Below are positions 34,973 to 44,640 of a stretch of 64,000 nucleotides of DNA, in pieces. Numbering within the stretch: position 1 is the stretch's first letter; every line of letters starts with the position of its first letter. The translations under genes and the position numbers were made by a program. A model generated the notes under the pieces. The model searched no databases, was not told where the DNA came from, and saw only the letters and a list, made by a program, of their open reading frames with translations. This DNA comes from an uncultured Bacteroidales bacterium. GTDB lineage: Bacteria > Bacteroidota > Bacteroidia > Bacteroidales > Bacteroidaceae. The stretch covers positions 62,001 through 126,000 of the forward strand of contig CADCHQ010000007.1 of the NCBI GenBank assembly GCA_902801325.1, in the 5' to 3' direction.

Positions 34973-35275
34973 CAATGACAAATGACAGATGACAGTTTTT
35001 ATATGAGGGGTTATATGGTCATCAAATTCGCTCTTAAAAACTTAACTATTTGATTATAAAGTATTTATATTTATTATTATATATATTATTAGTTATATTT
35101 ATTATTATATTATTATTAAATTAATACTATATATAAGTATTTTTATAGATAAATAAGATAGAATAGACTCGTTTTCACTCGTTTTCTTACTTCCTAAATA
35201 CTCTTTTTTTTGACTCCTATCTTCTAAGAACCTCCCCCCCCTTAAAATAAAACTGTCATCTGTCATCTGTCATTG
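34973..35275. mobile_element. MITE-like AT-rich element with about 29-bp inverted ends
   Basis: The left arm (34973-35002) is built of ATGACAR heptamers followed by GTTTTTAT. The right arm (35247-35275) is its near-perfect reverse complement. The interior is about 240 bp of extreme AT content (long runs of TTATTATAT) with no ORF. Terminal inversion and the lack of coding suggest a miniature element or a cruciform-forming spacer. No target-site duplication is clear. Confidence 0.5.
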
Positions 35276-35302
35276 CAGTACCTAAAAAGGGGCGTGTATT
35301 GC

Positions 35303-35460
35303 ATGGGGAGCAAACAAGGGCCATAGGTTCGATGGGAAAAGGCCTTAGGTTCGATGCTCATAGAACATAGGTTCGATGACAAACGGACTTAGGTTCGACG
35401 ACGAACGGACATAGGTTCAAAAAGAAAAGGCCTTATGCTCATTTGCATAAGACCTCTGAC
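35303..35460. repeat. 22-nt-periodic array, about 7 units
   Basis: Anchors lie at 35303, 35325, 35347, 35369, 35391, 35413 and 35435, exactly 22 nt apart. The best units share CATAGGTTCGATG or CTTAGGTTCGA. It is the same family as the large array near 15 kb and lies downstream of panB. Confidence 0.8.
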
Positions 35461-35506
35461 TTTATGAGAGTTCGGCTATTGGGTCAAATCGTATCCTTTA
35501 ATACCC

Positions 35507-35552
35507 AAACGACCAAACGACCAAACGACCAAACGACTAAACGACCAAACGC
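35507..35552. repeat. Octamer array AAACGACC directly after the panB stop
   Basis: Six units of AAACGACC or one-base variants run up to the stop codon of panB at 35553. Their role is unknown. Confidence 0.8.
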
Positions 35553-36371
35553 CTAATACCTTTCCTCATCATTGGGGAAATCGCCCGACTTAACATCGGT
35601 GACATACTGCCCGATGGCATCCGTCATCACGGTGTGCAGGTCGGCATAGCGACGCAGGAACTTGGGCGAGAAGTTCTTGTTCATGCCCAGCATGTCGTGC
35701 AGTACAAGCACCTGACCGTCGGCAGGACCACCACCAATGCCGATGATGGGAGTCTTCACCTCACGACAAACGCGAGCGGTGAGTTCGGCAGGTATCTTCT
35801 CAAGCACGATGGCAAAGCAACCGGCTTCGGAAAGCAAATGAGCATCGCGAACCAGTTTCTCGGCTTCTGCTTCCTCGCGAGCGCGCACCGCGTACGTACC
35901 AAATTTATTAATGCTCTGTGGCGTAAGTCCCAAGTGGCCACAAACGGGGATTCCTGCGGCCAGAATGGCACGAACGGTCTCTATAATCTCTTCCCCACCC
36001 TCAAGCTTCAGGGCGTCGCAATGGGCTTCTTTCATGATGCGCACGGCATTCTCCACGCCTTCGGTCTTGTTCACCTGATAAGTACCAAAGGGCATGTCGC
36101 AAACGACGAGAGCACGCTTTACACCGCGTACTACGCTCTTGGCGTGATAAATCATCTGCTCGATGGTAATGGGCAGCGTAGTGAAGTTTCCTGCCATCAC
36201 GTTGCTGGCCGAGTCTCCAATGAGAATGACATCAACTCCTGCACCATCGACAATCTGAGCCATAGTGTAGTCATAAGCCGTGAGCATGGCTATTTTCTTG
36301 CCTTGTTGTTTCATCTCCATCAGGCGACTGGTAGTCACCTTGCGTGTGTCTTCTACTAAATATCCAGGCAT
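35553..36371 (-). CDS. panB: 3-methyl-2-oxobutanoate hydroxymethyltransferase
   Basis: PanB transfers a hydroxymethyl group from methylene-tetrahydrofolate to alpha-ketoisovalerate, giving ketopantoate, the first step toward pantothenate and CoA in the cytoplasm. The 272-residue length is normal. Family motifs are all present: [31 protein letters not shown] (metal-binding Asp), [33 protein letters not shown] and [24 protein letters not shown]. Its -7 element is divergent from that of addA. No other pantothenate gene is adjacent. Confidence 0.96.
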   Translation of the reverse strand: MPGYLVEDTRKVTTSRLMEMKQQGKKIAMLTAYDYTMAQIVDGAGVDVILIGDSASNVMAGNFTTLPITIEQMIYHAKSVVRGVKRALVVCDMPFGTYQVNKTEGVENAVRIMKEAHCDALKLEGGEEIIETVRAILAAGIPVCGHLGLTPQSINKFGTYAVRAREEAEAEKLVRDAHLLSEAGCFAIVLEKIPAELTARVCREVKTPIIGIGGGPADGQVLVLHDMLGMNKNFSPKFLRRYADLHTVMTDAIGQYVTDVKSGDFPNDEERY

Positions 36372-36454
36372 CGTATGAAAATTAAATATTAAAATTAAAA
36401 GTTAAAAATGATATTAAACGTGAAGATAAAGTACCTCATATTGTTAACCGAGTG

Positions 36455-36462
36455 CAAAGGTA
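36455..36462 (-). promoter_or_regulatory. -7 element of panB
   Basis: The minus strand reads TACCTTTG about 85 nt upstream of the panB ATG. The region behind it (36463-36530) is a heptamer array instead of a -33 TTTG. Confidence 0.6.
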
Positions 36463-36530
36463 CAAATAAATTAAGAAATAAGGATGAAGAATGAAGAATT
36501 AATAAGAATAATTATGAATTCTCGATTTTT
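36463..36530. repeat. Heptamer array between divergent panB and addA promoters
   Basis: Units such as AATTAAG, AAATAAG, GATGAAG, AATGAAG, AATTAAT fill the space between the two opposed -7 elements. Confidence 0.6.
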
Positions 36531-36535
36531 TTTCC

Positions 36536-36543
36536 TATTTTTG
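36536..36543 (+). promoter_or_regulatory. -7 element of addAB, almost leaderless
   Basis: TATTTTTG ends 10 nt before the addA ATG at 36554, so the mRNA leader would be only a few bases. Confidence 0.55.
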
Positions 36544-36553
36544 TACTGACGTT

Positions 36554-39500
36554 ATGATACCACGATTTTTACTTTTCAAGGCATCTGCAGGTAGCGGAAA
36601 GACGTATAACCTGGCGATGCAATACATTGCCCTGCTTGTAGCAAAAGGCGAGGGCGAGTTTCGACATACACTGGCAGTAACCTTCACCAACAAGGCCACA
36701 GCAGAGATGAAGGAACGCATACTGGAGTTCCTGCACGAGTTCTGGAAAGGCACGGCGAAGGAGGACGACGTAGAAGCTCTGCGCAAACTGTTGCGCGACG
36801 ACTATCACTTGACCATTCCTGATGAAGAATTGAAGGAAAGATGTCACAAGGCGCTGTGGGCCATTCTGCACGACTACGGCAGATTCTGCGTCTCCACCAT
36901 CGATGCGTTCTTCCAGACGGTCATGAGGAACATGGCTCACGAGTTGGGACTAAACGCCCGTCTGCAAGCCGATCTCGACGACAAGAATGTAGTGGAACTG
37001 GCTGTGGAGAACATGCTCGAGAACCTGCGCAACGATGACCAGAACACACTACCTTACGTGAAGAACTACATCGAACAGAAATTGGCCGATGGAGAGCAGT
37101 GGGACGTGCGAAAAGAGCTGAAGGAAATGGCGAAGTTGCTCTTCGAGGAGGCTTATCAAAAGCGTTCCATCAACCCAGAAGTCGACAAGGACTTCAATAT
37201 GCAAAACATCGCACAGTTCCGCAAGATGCTGAAGGAGGAGCGCGATGCGGCCATAAAGCCACTCAAAAAGTATGCCGATGCGTTTGAGGATGTACTGCAC
37301 GATCTGGGCATGGACTACGAGGAAGTGCTGAACTATAGCTCTTATGTAAGAAAATTCGTGGAGATGATAAAAACTGGTGAGATTGGGATAGAACCAAACT
37401 TGACGATACTGGGACTGGCGGATGGATCAAAGGATATCATAAAAGCCAAAATGCGCAAGGCCTTGTCAGGATACGACGCGATATTCACTGAGCGACTGAG
37501 TCAACTGGTGGAAGCCCACAGACAGGCCAGCGCAAGGGTTAAGAGCATAGATATCGCCATGCGAAACCTATCGCCAATGGGTCTACTCGGAGCAATAGAC
37601 AAGGAGGTAACACGCCTATCGAACGACCGCAATCGCTTCATGCTGGCTCGCACGCCCATACTGCTGAAACGAATGGTGGGCAACGACGATGCTTCATTCG
37701 TGTTCGAGCGCATTGGCACGACATACAACAACATCATGATCGACGAGTTCCAGGACACGAGTCAACTGCAGTGGGAAAACTTCCGCACGCTCTTGGTCGA
37801 CAATCTGGCCTCAGGCGGACTGAGCATGGTGGTGGGCGACATCAAGCAGAGCATCTATCGCTGGCGAAACGGTGACTGGCGCATTCTGCACGGACTCGAA
37901 CAAGAGGGCTATCGGGGTACGCCACTCATCCAAAAGCCTCTGGACACGAACTATCGCAGTCAAGGGCAAATTGTGAAGTTCAACAACGAATTCTTCAAAC
38001 TCGCGCCAGAACGCCTCGACCAACTGTCTGGCACTACCCTGCTGACCGACCTCTACAAGGAAGTTCATCAAGATATAGACCTCAAGCACAAGCGGGAGAA
38101 CGCCGGCATGGTGCGCATCGTCATCTGCCACAGCAACGACAAGGAAGTGACCGAAGCCTGGCAAACGCGCATGCTCGATGACGTGTGCAATCAGGTGGAG
38201 GAATTGCATGCAAACGGAGTGGCCTACAACGAAATGGCTTTCCTACTGAGAAAGAGCAAATACATCACGCCTCTCATACAACATTTCGCACAACGCCTGC
38301 CCCATGTCCAATTGGTGAGCGACGAAGCTTTCCGACTGGGCTCTTCAGTGAGCATAGGCATGCTGGTGGGTGCTCTTCAGATGGTGGCCGACCGCAAACG
38401 CAATCCTGTAGCAGAGCGCTATGTGGCTAAGCACTACCTAAGCGATGTGCTCGGACGAGAAACATCTGAGAACGACTATCTCTTACCTCCAACAGACGAC
38501 CTGCTACCTGAGGACTTCGTCGGACAGCTCGATGAACTACGACGCATGCCCTTATATGAACTGTGCGAACAACTCGTGGGACTGCTCTCACTCAATAAGG
38601 TGGCAGGTCAGGAGGCCTATCTCTTCTGTTTCTTCGACGAGTTGTCAAACTACTTGCGTGAGAATCCTTCCGACATCCCAACCTTCATAAAGTATTGGGA
38701 AGAGCAGATGAAAGACGTTGCCGTACCTGGAGGAGAAGCCGATGGCATACGCATTCTGACCATACACAAGTCGAAGGGACTGGCCTTCCACACCGTACTG
38801 ATGCCCTTTGCCGAATGGCCTATTGAATGGGATATGAAGGATGAGAAACTATGGTGTCGACCTTCCGAAGCCCCAATGGACGCGATGGGGACTATACCCG
38901 TCAAACTTAGTTCGAACAAGGTTGTGGGAACGGTCTTTCAGGGAGACTATGAGTTGGAACACCTCAACAAGCGTGCCGATGAGTTGAACACCTTGTATGT
39001 GGCCTTCACACGCCCGAAGCAGAACCTGCTGGTGTGGGGAAAGAGCAAGACAGAGATGCCGAACAACAAGACCGACGAAACCATTGCCGACCTTATGCAC
39101 CAGTGCTTGTGCAATGTGCCTGGAATGACTGCCACGCAACAGGAAAACGATCCCACGCTGACCACCTACACAATGGGAGCAATCGAAGCCAAGCCATTAC
39201 CCAAGAAGGCAGACAGCGGCCTGATGCTGCAAGGTGCATTCGAAGCGGGCATGAACTTCACCTTCCGACAGAGCAGTGAGGCACAAGAGTTCGTGAGCAA
39301 GGGGGACGACGAGGACAACGAGTTGCAACTCTCTTACCTGAAGCAAGGCAAACTGTTGCACTACGTTTTCAGTCAAATACATACAGCCAATGACATAGAA
39401 TGCGTGACACGCCGACTGGCCAGGCAGGGTATCCTGACCACCGAAGCCCAAGTGCGACAGGTGAGTCAACTTGCCCACAACGGTCTGCGTAATCCCAGAG

Positions 39501-39787
39501 TGCAAGATTGGTTCTCGGGCAAATACCAATTGTTCAACGAACGTAACATCCTCGTGCCAAAGGAGGACGGTCAGTTGGAGAAACGCCGACCCGACCGTGT
39601 CATGATGTCGCCTGACCGCATCATCATCGTCGACTTCAAGTTCGGCCGACCTGAGGAGGAACACCAAAAACAGGTGGCTCGCTACATCGAAATTCTGCAA
39701 GACATGTATCCCCAAAAGCGTGTCGAGGGGTGGTTGTGGTACGTTTATAAGAATAAGACAGAGAAAGTGGAACTAAAGAGTGAATAA
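36554..39787 (+). CDS. addA: AddA-type helicase-nuclease (UvrD/Rep superfamily)
   Basis: The 1077-residue protein carries SF1A helicase motifs: Walker A KASAGSGKT (about 9-17), motif Ia TFTNKATAEMKERI, motif II IMIDEFQDTSQLQ (about 395-408), motif III GDIKQSIYRWRNGD, motif IV NYRSQGQIV, motif V TIHKSKGLAFHTV and motif VI LNTLYVAFTRPKQNL. A C-terminal RecB-type nuclease has RPDRVMMSPDRIIIVDFKFG, with the Asp...Asp-x-Lys triad. Together with AddB it should process double-strand breaks for RecA. Only this start preserves the Walker A region. The stop lies 4 nt before the addB ATG. Confidence 0.93.
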   Translation: MIPRFLLFKASAGSGKTYNLAMQYIALLVAKGEGEFRHTLAVTFTNKATAEMKERILEFLHEFWKGTAKEDDVEALRKLLRDDYHLTIPDEELKERCHKALWAILHDYGRFCVSTIDAFFQTVMRNMAHELGLNARLQADLDDKNVVELAVENMLENLRNDDQNTLPYVKNYIEQKLADGEQWDVRKELKEMAKLLFEEAYQKRSINPEVDKDFNMQNIAQFRKMLKEERDAAIKPLKKYADAFEDVLHDLGMDYEEVLNYSSYVRKFVEMIKTGEIGIEPNLTILGLADGSKDIIKAKMRKALSGYDAIFTERLSQLVEAHRQASARVKSIDIAMRNLSPMGLLGAIDKEVTRLSNDRNRFMLARTPILLKRMVGNDDASFVFERIGTTYNNIMIDEFQDTSQLQWENFRTLLVDNLASGGLSMVVGDIKQSIYRWRNGDWRILHGLEQEGYRGTPLIQKPLDTNYRSQGQIVKFNNEFFKLAPERLDQLSGTTLLTDLYKEVHQDIDLKHKRENAGMVRIVICHSNDKEVTEAWQTRMLDDVCNQVEELHANGVAYNEMAFLLRKSKYITPLIQHFAQRLPHVQLVSDEAFRLGSSVSIGMLVGALQMVADRKRNPVAERYVAKHYLSDVLGRETSENDYLLPPTDDLLPEDFVGQLDELRRMPLYELCEQLVGLLSLNKVAGQEAYLFCFFDELSNYLRENPSDIPTFIKYWEEQMKDVAVPGGEADGIRILTIHKSKGLAFHTVLMPFAEWPIEWDMKDEKLWCRPSEAPMDAMGTIPVKLSSNKVVGTVFQGDYELEHLNKRADELNTLYVAFTRPKQNLLVWGKSKTEMPNNKTDETIADLMHQCLCNVPGMTATQQENDPTLTTYTMGAIEAKPLPKKADSGLMLQGAFEAGMNFTFRQSSEAQEFVSKGDDEDNELQLSYLKQGKLLHYVFSQIHTANDIECVTRRLARQGILTTEAQVRQVSQLAHNGLRNPRVQDWFSGKYQLFNERNILVPKEDGQLEKRRPDRVMMSPDRIIIVDFKFGRPEEEHQKQVARYIEILQDMYPQKRVEGWLWYVYKNKTEKVELKSE

Positions 39788-39791
39788 TATA

Positions 39792-42539
39792 ATGAATCCT
39801 TTCCTATATCACGTCGCACAAGACCTTATCCGTCGTTATGGCAATAACCTTTCGGGGGTGACCATCGTCTTTCCTGGCAAGCGTGCAGAACTATACATCA
39901 ACACGTTCCTCTCACACATTGTAAAGGGACCTGTCTGGGCGCCACGTTTCGTAACCATCGACGAGCTATTCCAACAGTTCTCCGACCTAACGCCTGCCGA
40001 CCCAATCCTGTGCGTTTGCCGACTCTATTCCATCTACAAGAGTTTGGTGCCCCACCCTCTTTTGCTAGATGACTTCTACGGATGGGGAGAAGTATTAATC
40101 AACGATTTCTCGGACATCGACAAGCACAGAGTTCCTGCCGAAAAGCTCTTTGCCAATGCATCTGAATTGGCAGAAATGGAACACACCGAATTTCTGCAAC
40201 CCGAGCAACTGGAGACACTCCGGCATTTCTTCAGTCACTTCGACGAAGAACGACAGAGCATAATTAAGGAGCGCTTCCTCGAGATGTGGCGGGCAATGCC
40301 ACAAATGTACGCCCAACTGAAGGAACAATTGCGGCAGGAAGGCATCATGTACAAGGGCGGACTCTATCGCGAAGTGGTGGAGAGAATGGAGAAAGAAGAA
40401 ATAGACTTGAAGAATGAGGTATACTGCTTTGTGGGCTTCAACGTGCTCGACGAGGTGGAGGAGGACCTGTTCAAGACACTAAAAGATAAGGTACAAACCC
40501 TCTTCTATTGGGACTATGACGTCTATTACACCTCACAGCAACCCCTCCACGAGGCAGGATTCTTCATACGCCATAATATGGAGGCATTCCCTTCGGCGCT
40601 CCCTGCTGACATCTACAACAATTTCTCAAACGAAGAAAAGCAAGTGCGCATACTTTCTGCCTCAACCGACAATGCCCAAGTGCGCTTGCTTCCCCAATGG
40701 CTCAACGAACGAAAAGACGAGCCGCAAGGACAGATGGCCATTGTCCTGTGCGATGAGACTATGGTCCGACCGGCCATGCACTCTATCCCCAACGATATAG
40801 ACTGCAACCTGACGATGGGATTCCCGCTGACAGACACAGCCGTAAGCGGATATTTCTCGGCACTTATCGACCTGCAGATAGACGGATATGATGCCGATTC
40901 CGGACGCTTTCTTCCTACTGCACTCGAACGTTTGGAGAACAATCCTTTCTACAGCACCTTCCCACAAACGTTGTTACCCCTCACGGCTCAGTCCGATAGT
41001 CCTTCACTCATCGACTGGCTCTCACAGGCTATCGACGCCCTAGGACAGTCCTTGTCTGATGATGCTGCACTCGACATTGAAGCCACCTTCCAGTACCATC
41101 GCCTCCTTGGTCAGTTCCGCTGGCTCACTGCCGATGGCACTCTCGACGTTCGTCCTGCCACCTTACGCCGGCTTATGCGTCAGGCTTTGGCTTCCGCGAG
41201 CATTCCCTTCCACGGGCAAATGGACCAACGTGTGCAGGTTATGGGATTACTGGAAGCGCGAACCCTCGATTTCCCGCATCTCATCATGCTTGGCGTTGGC
41301 GAAGGCATCTTGCCTCGTCGTTCCACCACAACCTCACTCATCCCTTATCTGCTGAGAGTTCACTTCGGACTCGACACAACCCAACGTCAAGACGCCGTCT
41401 ATGCATACTCCTTCTACCGATTGCTACAACGTGCACAAGACATCACACTCGTCTATAACAACAACACCAGTGGTGCATCCCAACGCGAGCAAAGCCGTTT
41501 CCTGCGTCAACTCATAGTCGAGTCTCCACTCAAAGTAGAAGTGGGTCAACTGGAAACTCCTCCTTTGTCACCCACAGACAAGAAACCCATTGTGGTTCAG
41601 AAGGATGAGAAAATCATGCAAATACTGCGTAGTCGCAAATCACTCTCCCCCTCGGCTCTCAATCAGTACATCAAGTGCCCTTTGCTATTCTACTATCAGA
41701 AGGCAGCCAACCTGACTATGCCCGACCGACCGCAGGACGGAATCGATGCTCCTCATTTCGGCACGCTCTTCCATGACACTTGCGACATCTTCTACAAACG
41801 TCTTACTAAGGAACTGGGACGCCGTAATATCGTGGCCTCCGATCTCGAACCATACGTTAAAGACCCCGAGTCTCGCCTGGCTGAGTTTGTAGGCGAGTCT
41901 TTCCAGAAGAATGGTTTCCCAGCACCAACGCGTGGCATCAGTATGATTGTGCGCGATGTCATCATCCAACTCGTTACCCAACTCCTCAAGTGGGATATGG
42001 AGCATGCCCCCTTCCAACTATGCGAGACTGAAGAGAATCACTACATCAAACTCACTTTCCAGTCGGGTTCTGAGACCATGACCTTGTCGATGGGAGGCAT
42101 CGTCGATCGCATAGACATCATGAATATCGACGGACACCCGACCCTACGCATTGTCGATTACAAGACTGGGAAATCGCACAGTTCCCCATCGAGCATCGAG
42201 AAAATCTTCCAACCGGGGGATAACAGTTCACCGGGCTATTATTTGCAGACGTTCCTCTATGCTCTTGCCCTTGCCGACTCTCAGTCCTTGCCTGTTGCAC
42301 CATGCCTGTTCTATGTGCTCTCAGCCACTGATGCCAAACGTTACGACCCAATCCTCTCTTTAGGTAAAGAACTCGTAACCGATATTCGCAAGGTGAGTGC
42401 TGAGTACCTGCAATTCCTGCGCAAGATTGTTGAGGAGATTTACGACCCTACACATCCCTTCGTACAGCGTGAGGAGAAGGAAAGCGAAAGATACAATCCT
42501 TGTCAATGGTGTGACTATCGTACGCTTTGCAACAGATGA
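39792..42539 (+). CDS. addB: AddB-type nuclease with iron-sulfur cluster motif
   Basis: The 915-residue partner of AddA has a PD-(D/E)XK nuclease core near its C-terminus (LRIVDYKTGKSHSS). Cysteines in YIKCPLLFYY (about 625) and in the end CQWCDYRTLC match the four-Cys iron-sulfur staple of AddB/Cas4 nucleases. The N-terminal helicase-like part starts LSGVTIVFPGKRAELYINTFL, a degenerate Walker-like segment, as in other Bacteroidota AddB proteins. The ATG at 39792 is preferred over an upstream GTG that overlaps addA. It degrades the strand opposite to that of AddA during break resection. Confidence 0.9.
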   Translation: MNPFLYHVAQDLIRRYGNNLSGVTIVFPGKRAELYINTFLSHIVKGPVWAPRFVTIDELFQQFSDLTPADPILCVCRLYSIYKSLVPHPLLLDDFYGWGEVLINDFSDIDKHRVPAEKLFANASELAEMEHTEFLQPEQLETLRHFFSHFDEERQSIIKERFLEMWRAMPQMYAQLKEQLRQEGIMYKGGLYREVVERMEKEEIDLKNEVYCFVGFNVLDEVEEDLFKTLKDKVQTLFYWDYDVYYTSQQPLHEAGFFIRHNMEAFPSALPADIYNNFSNEEKQVRILSASTDNAQVRLLPQWLNERKDEPQGQMAIVLCDETMVRPAMHSIPNDIDCNLTMGFPLTDTAVSGYFSALIDLQIDGYDADSGRFLPTALERLENNPFYSTFPQTLLPLTAQSDSPSLIDWLSQAIDALGQSLSDDAALDIEATFQYHRLLGQFRWLTADGTLDVRPATLRRLMRQALASASIPFHGQMDQRVQVMGLLEARTLDFPHLIMLGVGEGILPRRSTTTSLIPYLLRVHFGLDTTQRQDAVYAYSFYRLLQRAQDITLVYNNNTSGASQREQSRFLRQLIVESPLKVEVGQLETPPLSPTDKKPIVVQKDEKIMQILRSRKSLSPSALNQYIKCPLLFYYQKAANLTMPDRPQDGIDAPHFGTLFHDTCDIFYKRLTKELGRRNIVASDLEPYVKDPESRLAEFVGESFQKNGFPAPTRGISMIVRDVIIQLVTQLLKWDMEHAPFQLCETEENHYIKLTFQSGSETMTLSMGGIVDRIDIMNIDGHPTLRIVDYKTGKSHSSPSSIEKIFQPGDNSSPGYYLQTFLYALALADSQSLPVAPCLFYVLSATDAKRYDPILSLGKELVTDIRKVSAEYLQFLRKIVEEIYDPTHPFVQREEKESERYNPCQWCDYRTLCNR

Positions 42540-42615
42540 TTTCTAAAATCCGTACAAGCAAACAAACTCAATATCTCATGCGACTTTTTTGGTTCGTAAA
42601 ACAAGGCGCAAGCAT

Positions 42616-42655
42616 AAATTTTTAATTTTTAATTTTTAATTATTAATTTTTTGTT
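42616..42655. repeat. TTTTTAA heptamer array upstream of the tRNA promoter
   Basis: Four TTTTTAA/TTATTAA units precede the -7 element of the tRNA gene and occupy its -33 region. They may act as an UP-like AT tract. Confidence 0.55.
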
Positions 42656-42656
42656 G

Positions 42657-42664
42657 TACCTTTG
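42657..42664 (+). promoter_or_regulatory. -7 element of the tRNA-Arg gene
   Basis: TACCTTTG lies 16 nt before the mature tRNA 5' end. Confidence 0.7.
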
Positions 42665-42680
42665 CAGGCGCTTTAAGGAT

Positions 42681-42755
42681 GGTTCGGTAGCTCAGTTGGA
42701 TTAGAGCAGCAGCCTTCTAAGCTGCGGGTCAAGGGTTCGAGCCCCTTCCGAATCA
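42681..42755 (+). tRNA. tRNA-Arg (anticodon TCT)
   Basis: A complete cloverleaf can be folded: acceptor GGTTCGG with CCGAATC (one G-T pair), D stem GCTC/GAGC, anticodon stem GCAGC/GCTGC with loop CTTCTAA giving anticodon TCT (reads AGA), and T stem AAGGG/CCCTT with loop TTCGAGC. Discriminator base A; the CCA end is not encoded. Confidence 0.95.
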
Positions 42756-42770
42756 CAAAGAATCACAAAT

Positions 42771-42800
42771 AAAGCCTCCATTTTGGAGGCTTTATTTTTA
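42771..42800 (+). terminator. Terminator of the tRNA gene
   Basis: AAAGCCTCC ATTTT GGAGGCTTT forms a 9-bp stem followed by ATTTTTATT. It also faces the end of the convergent GH43-type gene. Confidence 0.85.
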
Positions 42801-42843
42801 TTGTTAAGACGTTATTCCGTAATAACGTTAAGCTTTTAACCCT

Positions 42844-44604
42844 TTATCTCATAAACTTCTTTCCCTTACTTATCTTGATACCATGTTTCTTAGTCATCGG
42901 GCGTCCCGAAAGGTCAAAGCCTTGTTCGCTGGACAAAATATTAGTAACGGATTTAACAGCATCAGTTTCAGGTTCACGCAAGAGAGCAAGCGAGGTCATG
43001 CTTACCCATTGTTCCGATGCGTTATTTACGGAAGCCGACAAGGTGATGGTTACTTCGCGGTTCTCTTCAAGCGTGAAGGGCAAGTAGCGCCATTCCCATC
43101 CGCGACCTTTACCTCCATTGGCATACTCTCCTGTGGAAGAGAAGTTAGTCTGTCCACTAGTGTCGATACCATAGCCAGCATCTCCCTTCGTGGGGAAGTT
43201 AACACTGGCATCGTCAACTGCCATTTTTGCTACTACGGCAGAGGAAGCACTGCGTCCGGCACACTTAAGCATATAATTACCAGCAGGCAAGGTCACAGTC
43301 TGTTTCATGCTCATACTCCACGATGTATTGCCCCATCCATCACGCTGTTCCCAATAAGAAGAGGAGGAAGAACCGTCGTAATGTTGTCCGCTCCTACTGG
43401 TTTGATTACTTGAAGTCCATGTTCCCAACAGCGAGGTTTGGTCGTCAGTATAACAAGTGGTGACATGTTCGTATTCGGCCAATTTAATGTTCTCTATGAT
43501 ATGCTCCATCTCTGCTATGGCTAACTGATGACTGCTATCTATAAGTTCCTTAAATTGGGAGACATCTACACCCAACTGACTTGCATAATCAACTTCTCTC
43601 ATCAGTTCATTAAACGTTTCCCGCTGGCGTCGACTTTCGAATTCCTTCTCGAGGCGAGCCACCTCAGAATAAGAGACAGGGATAACAGTTCCGTGTCGAG
43701 GAGTAAAGGCACCACTCGTATATGTGTTTTGCTTAAAGGTAAAGTGCTCCAGGTCGGTGCTGGTGCAGAACTGATAGTATCCGCTTGTATAGCAGTCGTA
43801 CATGAGCACCCATGTCTTTCCGTCGTTAAGTTTGAACACTCCTGCACCCTCCACTGGAACATCAGTTTGTTGCAGTTTGCCCGAAGGCTTACTCCATTGA
43901 CTTCCCTCCTGCCCAGCAGGTGCTGTCAGTTGAGTGGCTGTAACCTTACTGATGCCACCGTCATTTTCGTTCTTATAGAAGGCATGATACACCCCGTCGT
44001 GGAAGACAATGTCCATGTCGATGGTCGAAGCGCCACGATCGAACAGCAAAGTAGGTTCGCCCTCAAGGTCAGTAAAATCTTCATTGGCGTAGTTATAGAA
44101 CACCTTGTCATAACGGATGATACCATCGTTGGTCAGAACGGAATAATAAATCATATACTTGCCAGCCACTGGGTCGTAGATGGTTTCAGGCGCCCATACC
44201 CGTGTGACATTGGCAAAAGTAGTACCCCTGTACTTTTCTGGAAAATAGATGATGGAATGTTGCCAATGGATGAGGTCTCTCGACTTCATGAGCACTATGC
44301 CACGGTTCGAGTTCCATCCTTCAGCCGACTTCATGTCCGTACACACCATCAGGAACCATCCGTCATCCGTTCGCAGGACATGAGGGTCGCGAAGTCCCTT
44401 CTTTAAGGACACTGTATCGGGCGCAATCACATGTCGCCCGTTGTTCATAGGCGTATAGTCGAAACCATTTTCCGACAAAGCATAATAGATCTTCTCGTCG
44501 GTGTTCGAAGGGAAGTAGACGAATAAATATTGGTTTAGGGCTTCCTGAGCCATCATAGCCATAGAAAACAACAAGGCAAGGATAAAGGAATAGCACCGTT
44601 TCAT
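42844..44604 (-). CDS. Secreted GH43-type glycoside hydrolase with beta-sandwich and type IX-like tail
   Basis: The start is the ATG at 44604 (MKRCYSF, signal peptide ending MMAQ, 586 residues), because the frame from 44640 would overlap the -7 element. A five-blade propeller of the GH43 type is indicated by repeated blades and acidic residues: LRDPHVLRTDDGWFLMV (candidate base Asp), RVWAPETIYDPVAGKYMIYYS, IDMDIVFHDGVYHAFYK (second Asp) and PVEGAGVFKL (candidate acid Glu). GH43 enzymes attack arabinan or xylan side chains; the exact substrate is not predictable. A beta-sandwich follows (about 390-540, LPAGNYMLKCAGRS), then a tail FDLSGRPMTKKHGIKISKGKKFMR over two strands that resembles a sorting domain. 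Confidence 0.78.
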   Translation of the reverse strand: MKRCYSFILALLFSMAMMAQEALNQYLFVYFPSNTDEKIYYALSENGFDYTPMNNGRHVIAPDTVSLKKGLRDPHVLRTDDGWFLMVCTDMKSAEGWNSNRGIVLMKSRDLIHWQHSIIYFPEKYRGTTFANVTRVWAPETIYDPVAGKYMIYYSVLTNDGIIRYDKVFYNYANEDFTDLEGEPTLLFDRGASTIDMDIVFHDGVYHAFYKNENDGGISKVTATQLTAPAGQEGSQWSKPSGKLQQTDVPVEGAGVFKLNDGKTWVLMYDCYTSGYYQFCTSTDLEHFTFKQNTYTSGAFTPRHGTVIPVSYSEVARLEKEFESRRQRETFNELMREVDYASQLGVDVSQFKELIDSSHQLAIAEMEHIIENIKLAEYEHVTTCYTDDQTSLLGTWTSSNQTSRSGQHYDGSSSSSYWEQRDGWGNTSWSMSMKQTVTLPAGNYMLKCAGRSASSAVVAKMAVDDASVNFPTKGDAGYGIDTSGQTNFSSTGEYANGGKGRGWEWRYLPFTLEENREVTITLSASVNNASEQWVSMTSLALLREPETDAVKSVTNILSSEQGFDLSGRPMTKKHGIKISKGKKFMR

Positions 44605-44629
44605 AGCAAATAATATTAGTGTTTGTGAG

Positions 44630-44637
44630 CAAAGGTA
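44630..44637 (-). promoter_or_regulatory. -7 element of the GH43-type gene
   Basis: The minus strand reads TACCTTTG 25 nt before the ATG at 44604. It sets the start choice for that gene. Confidence 0.65.
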
Positions 44638-44640
44638 CAA

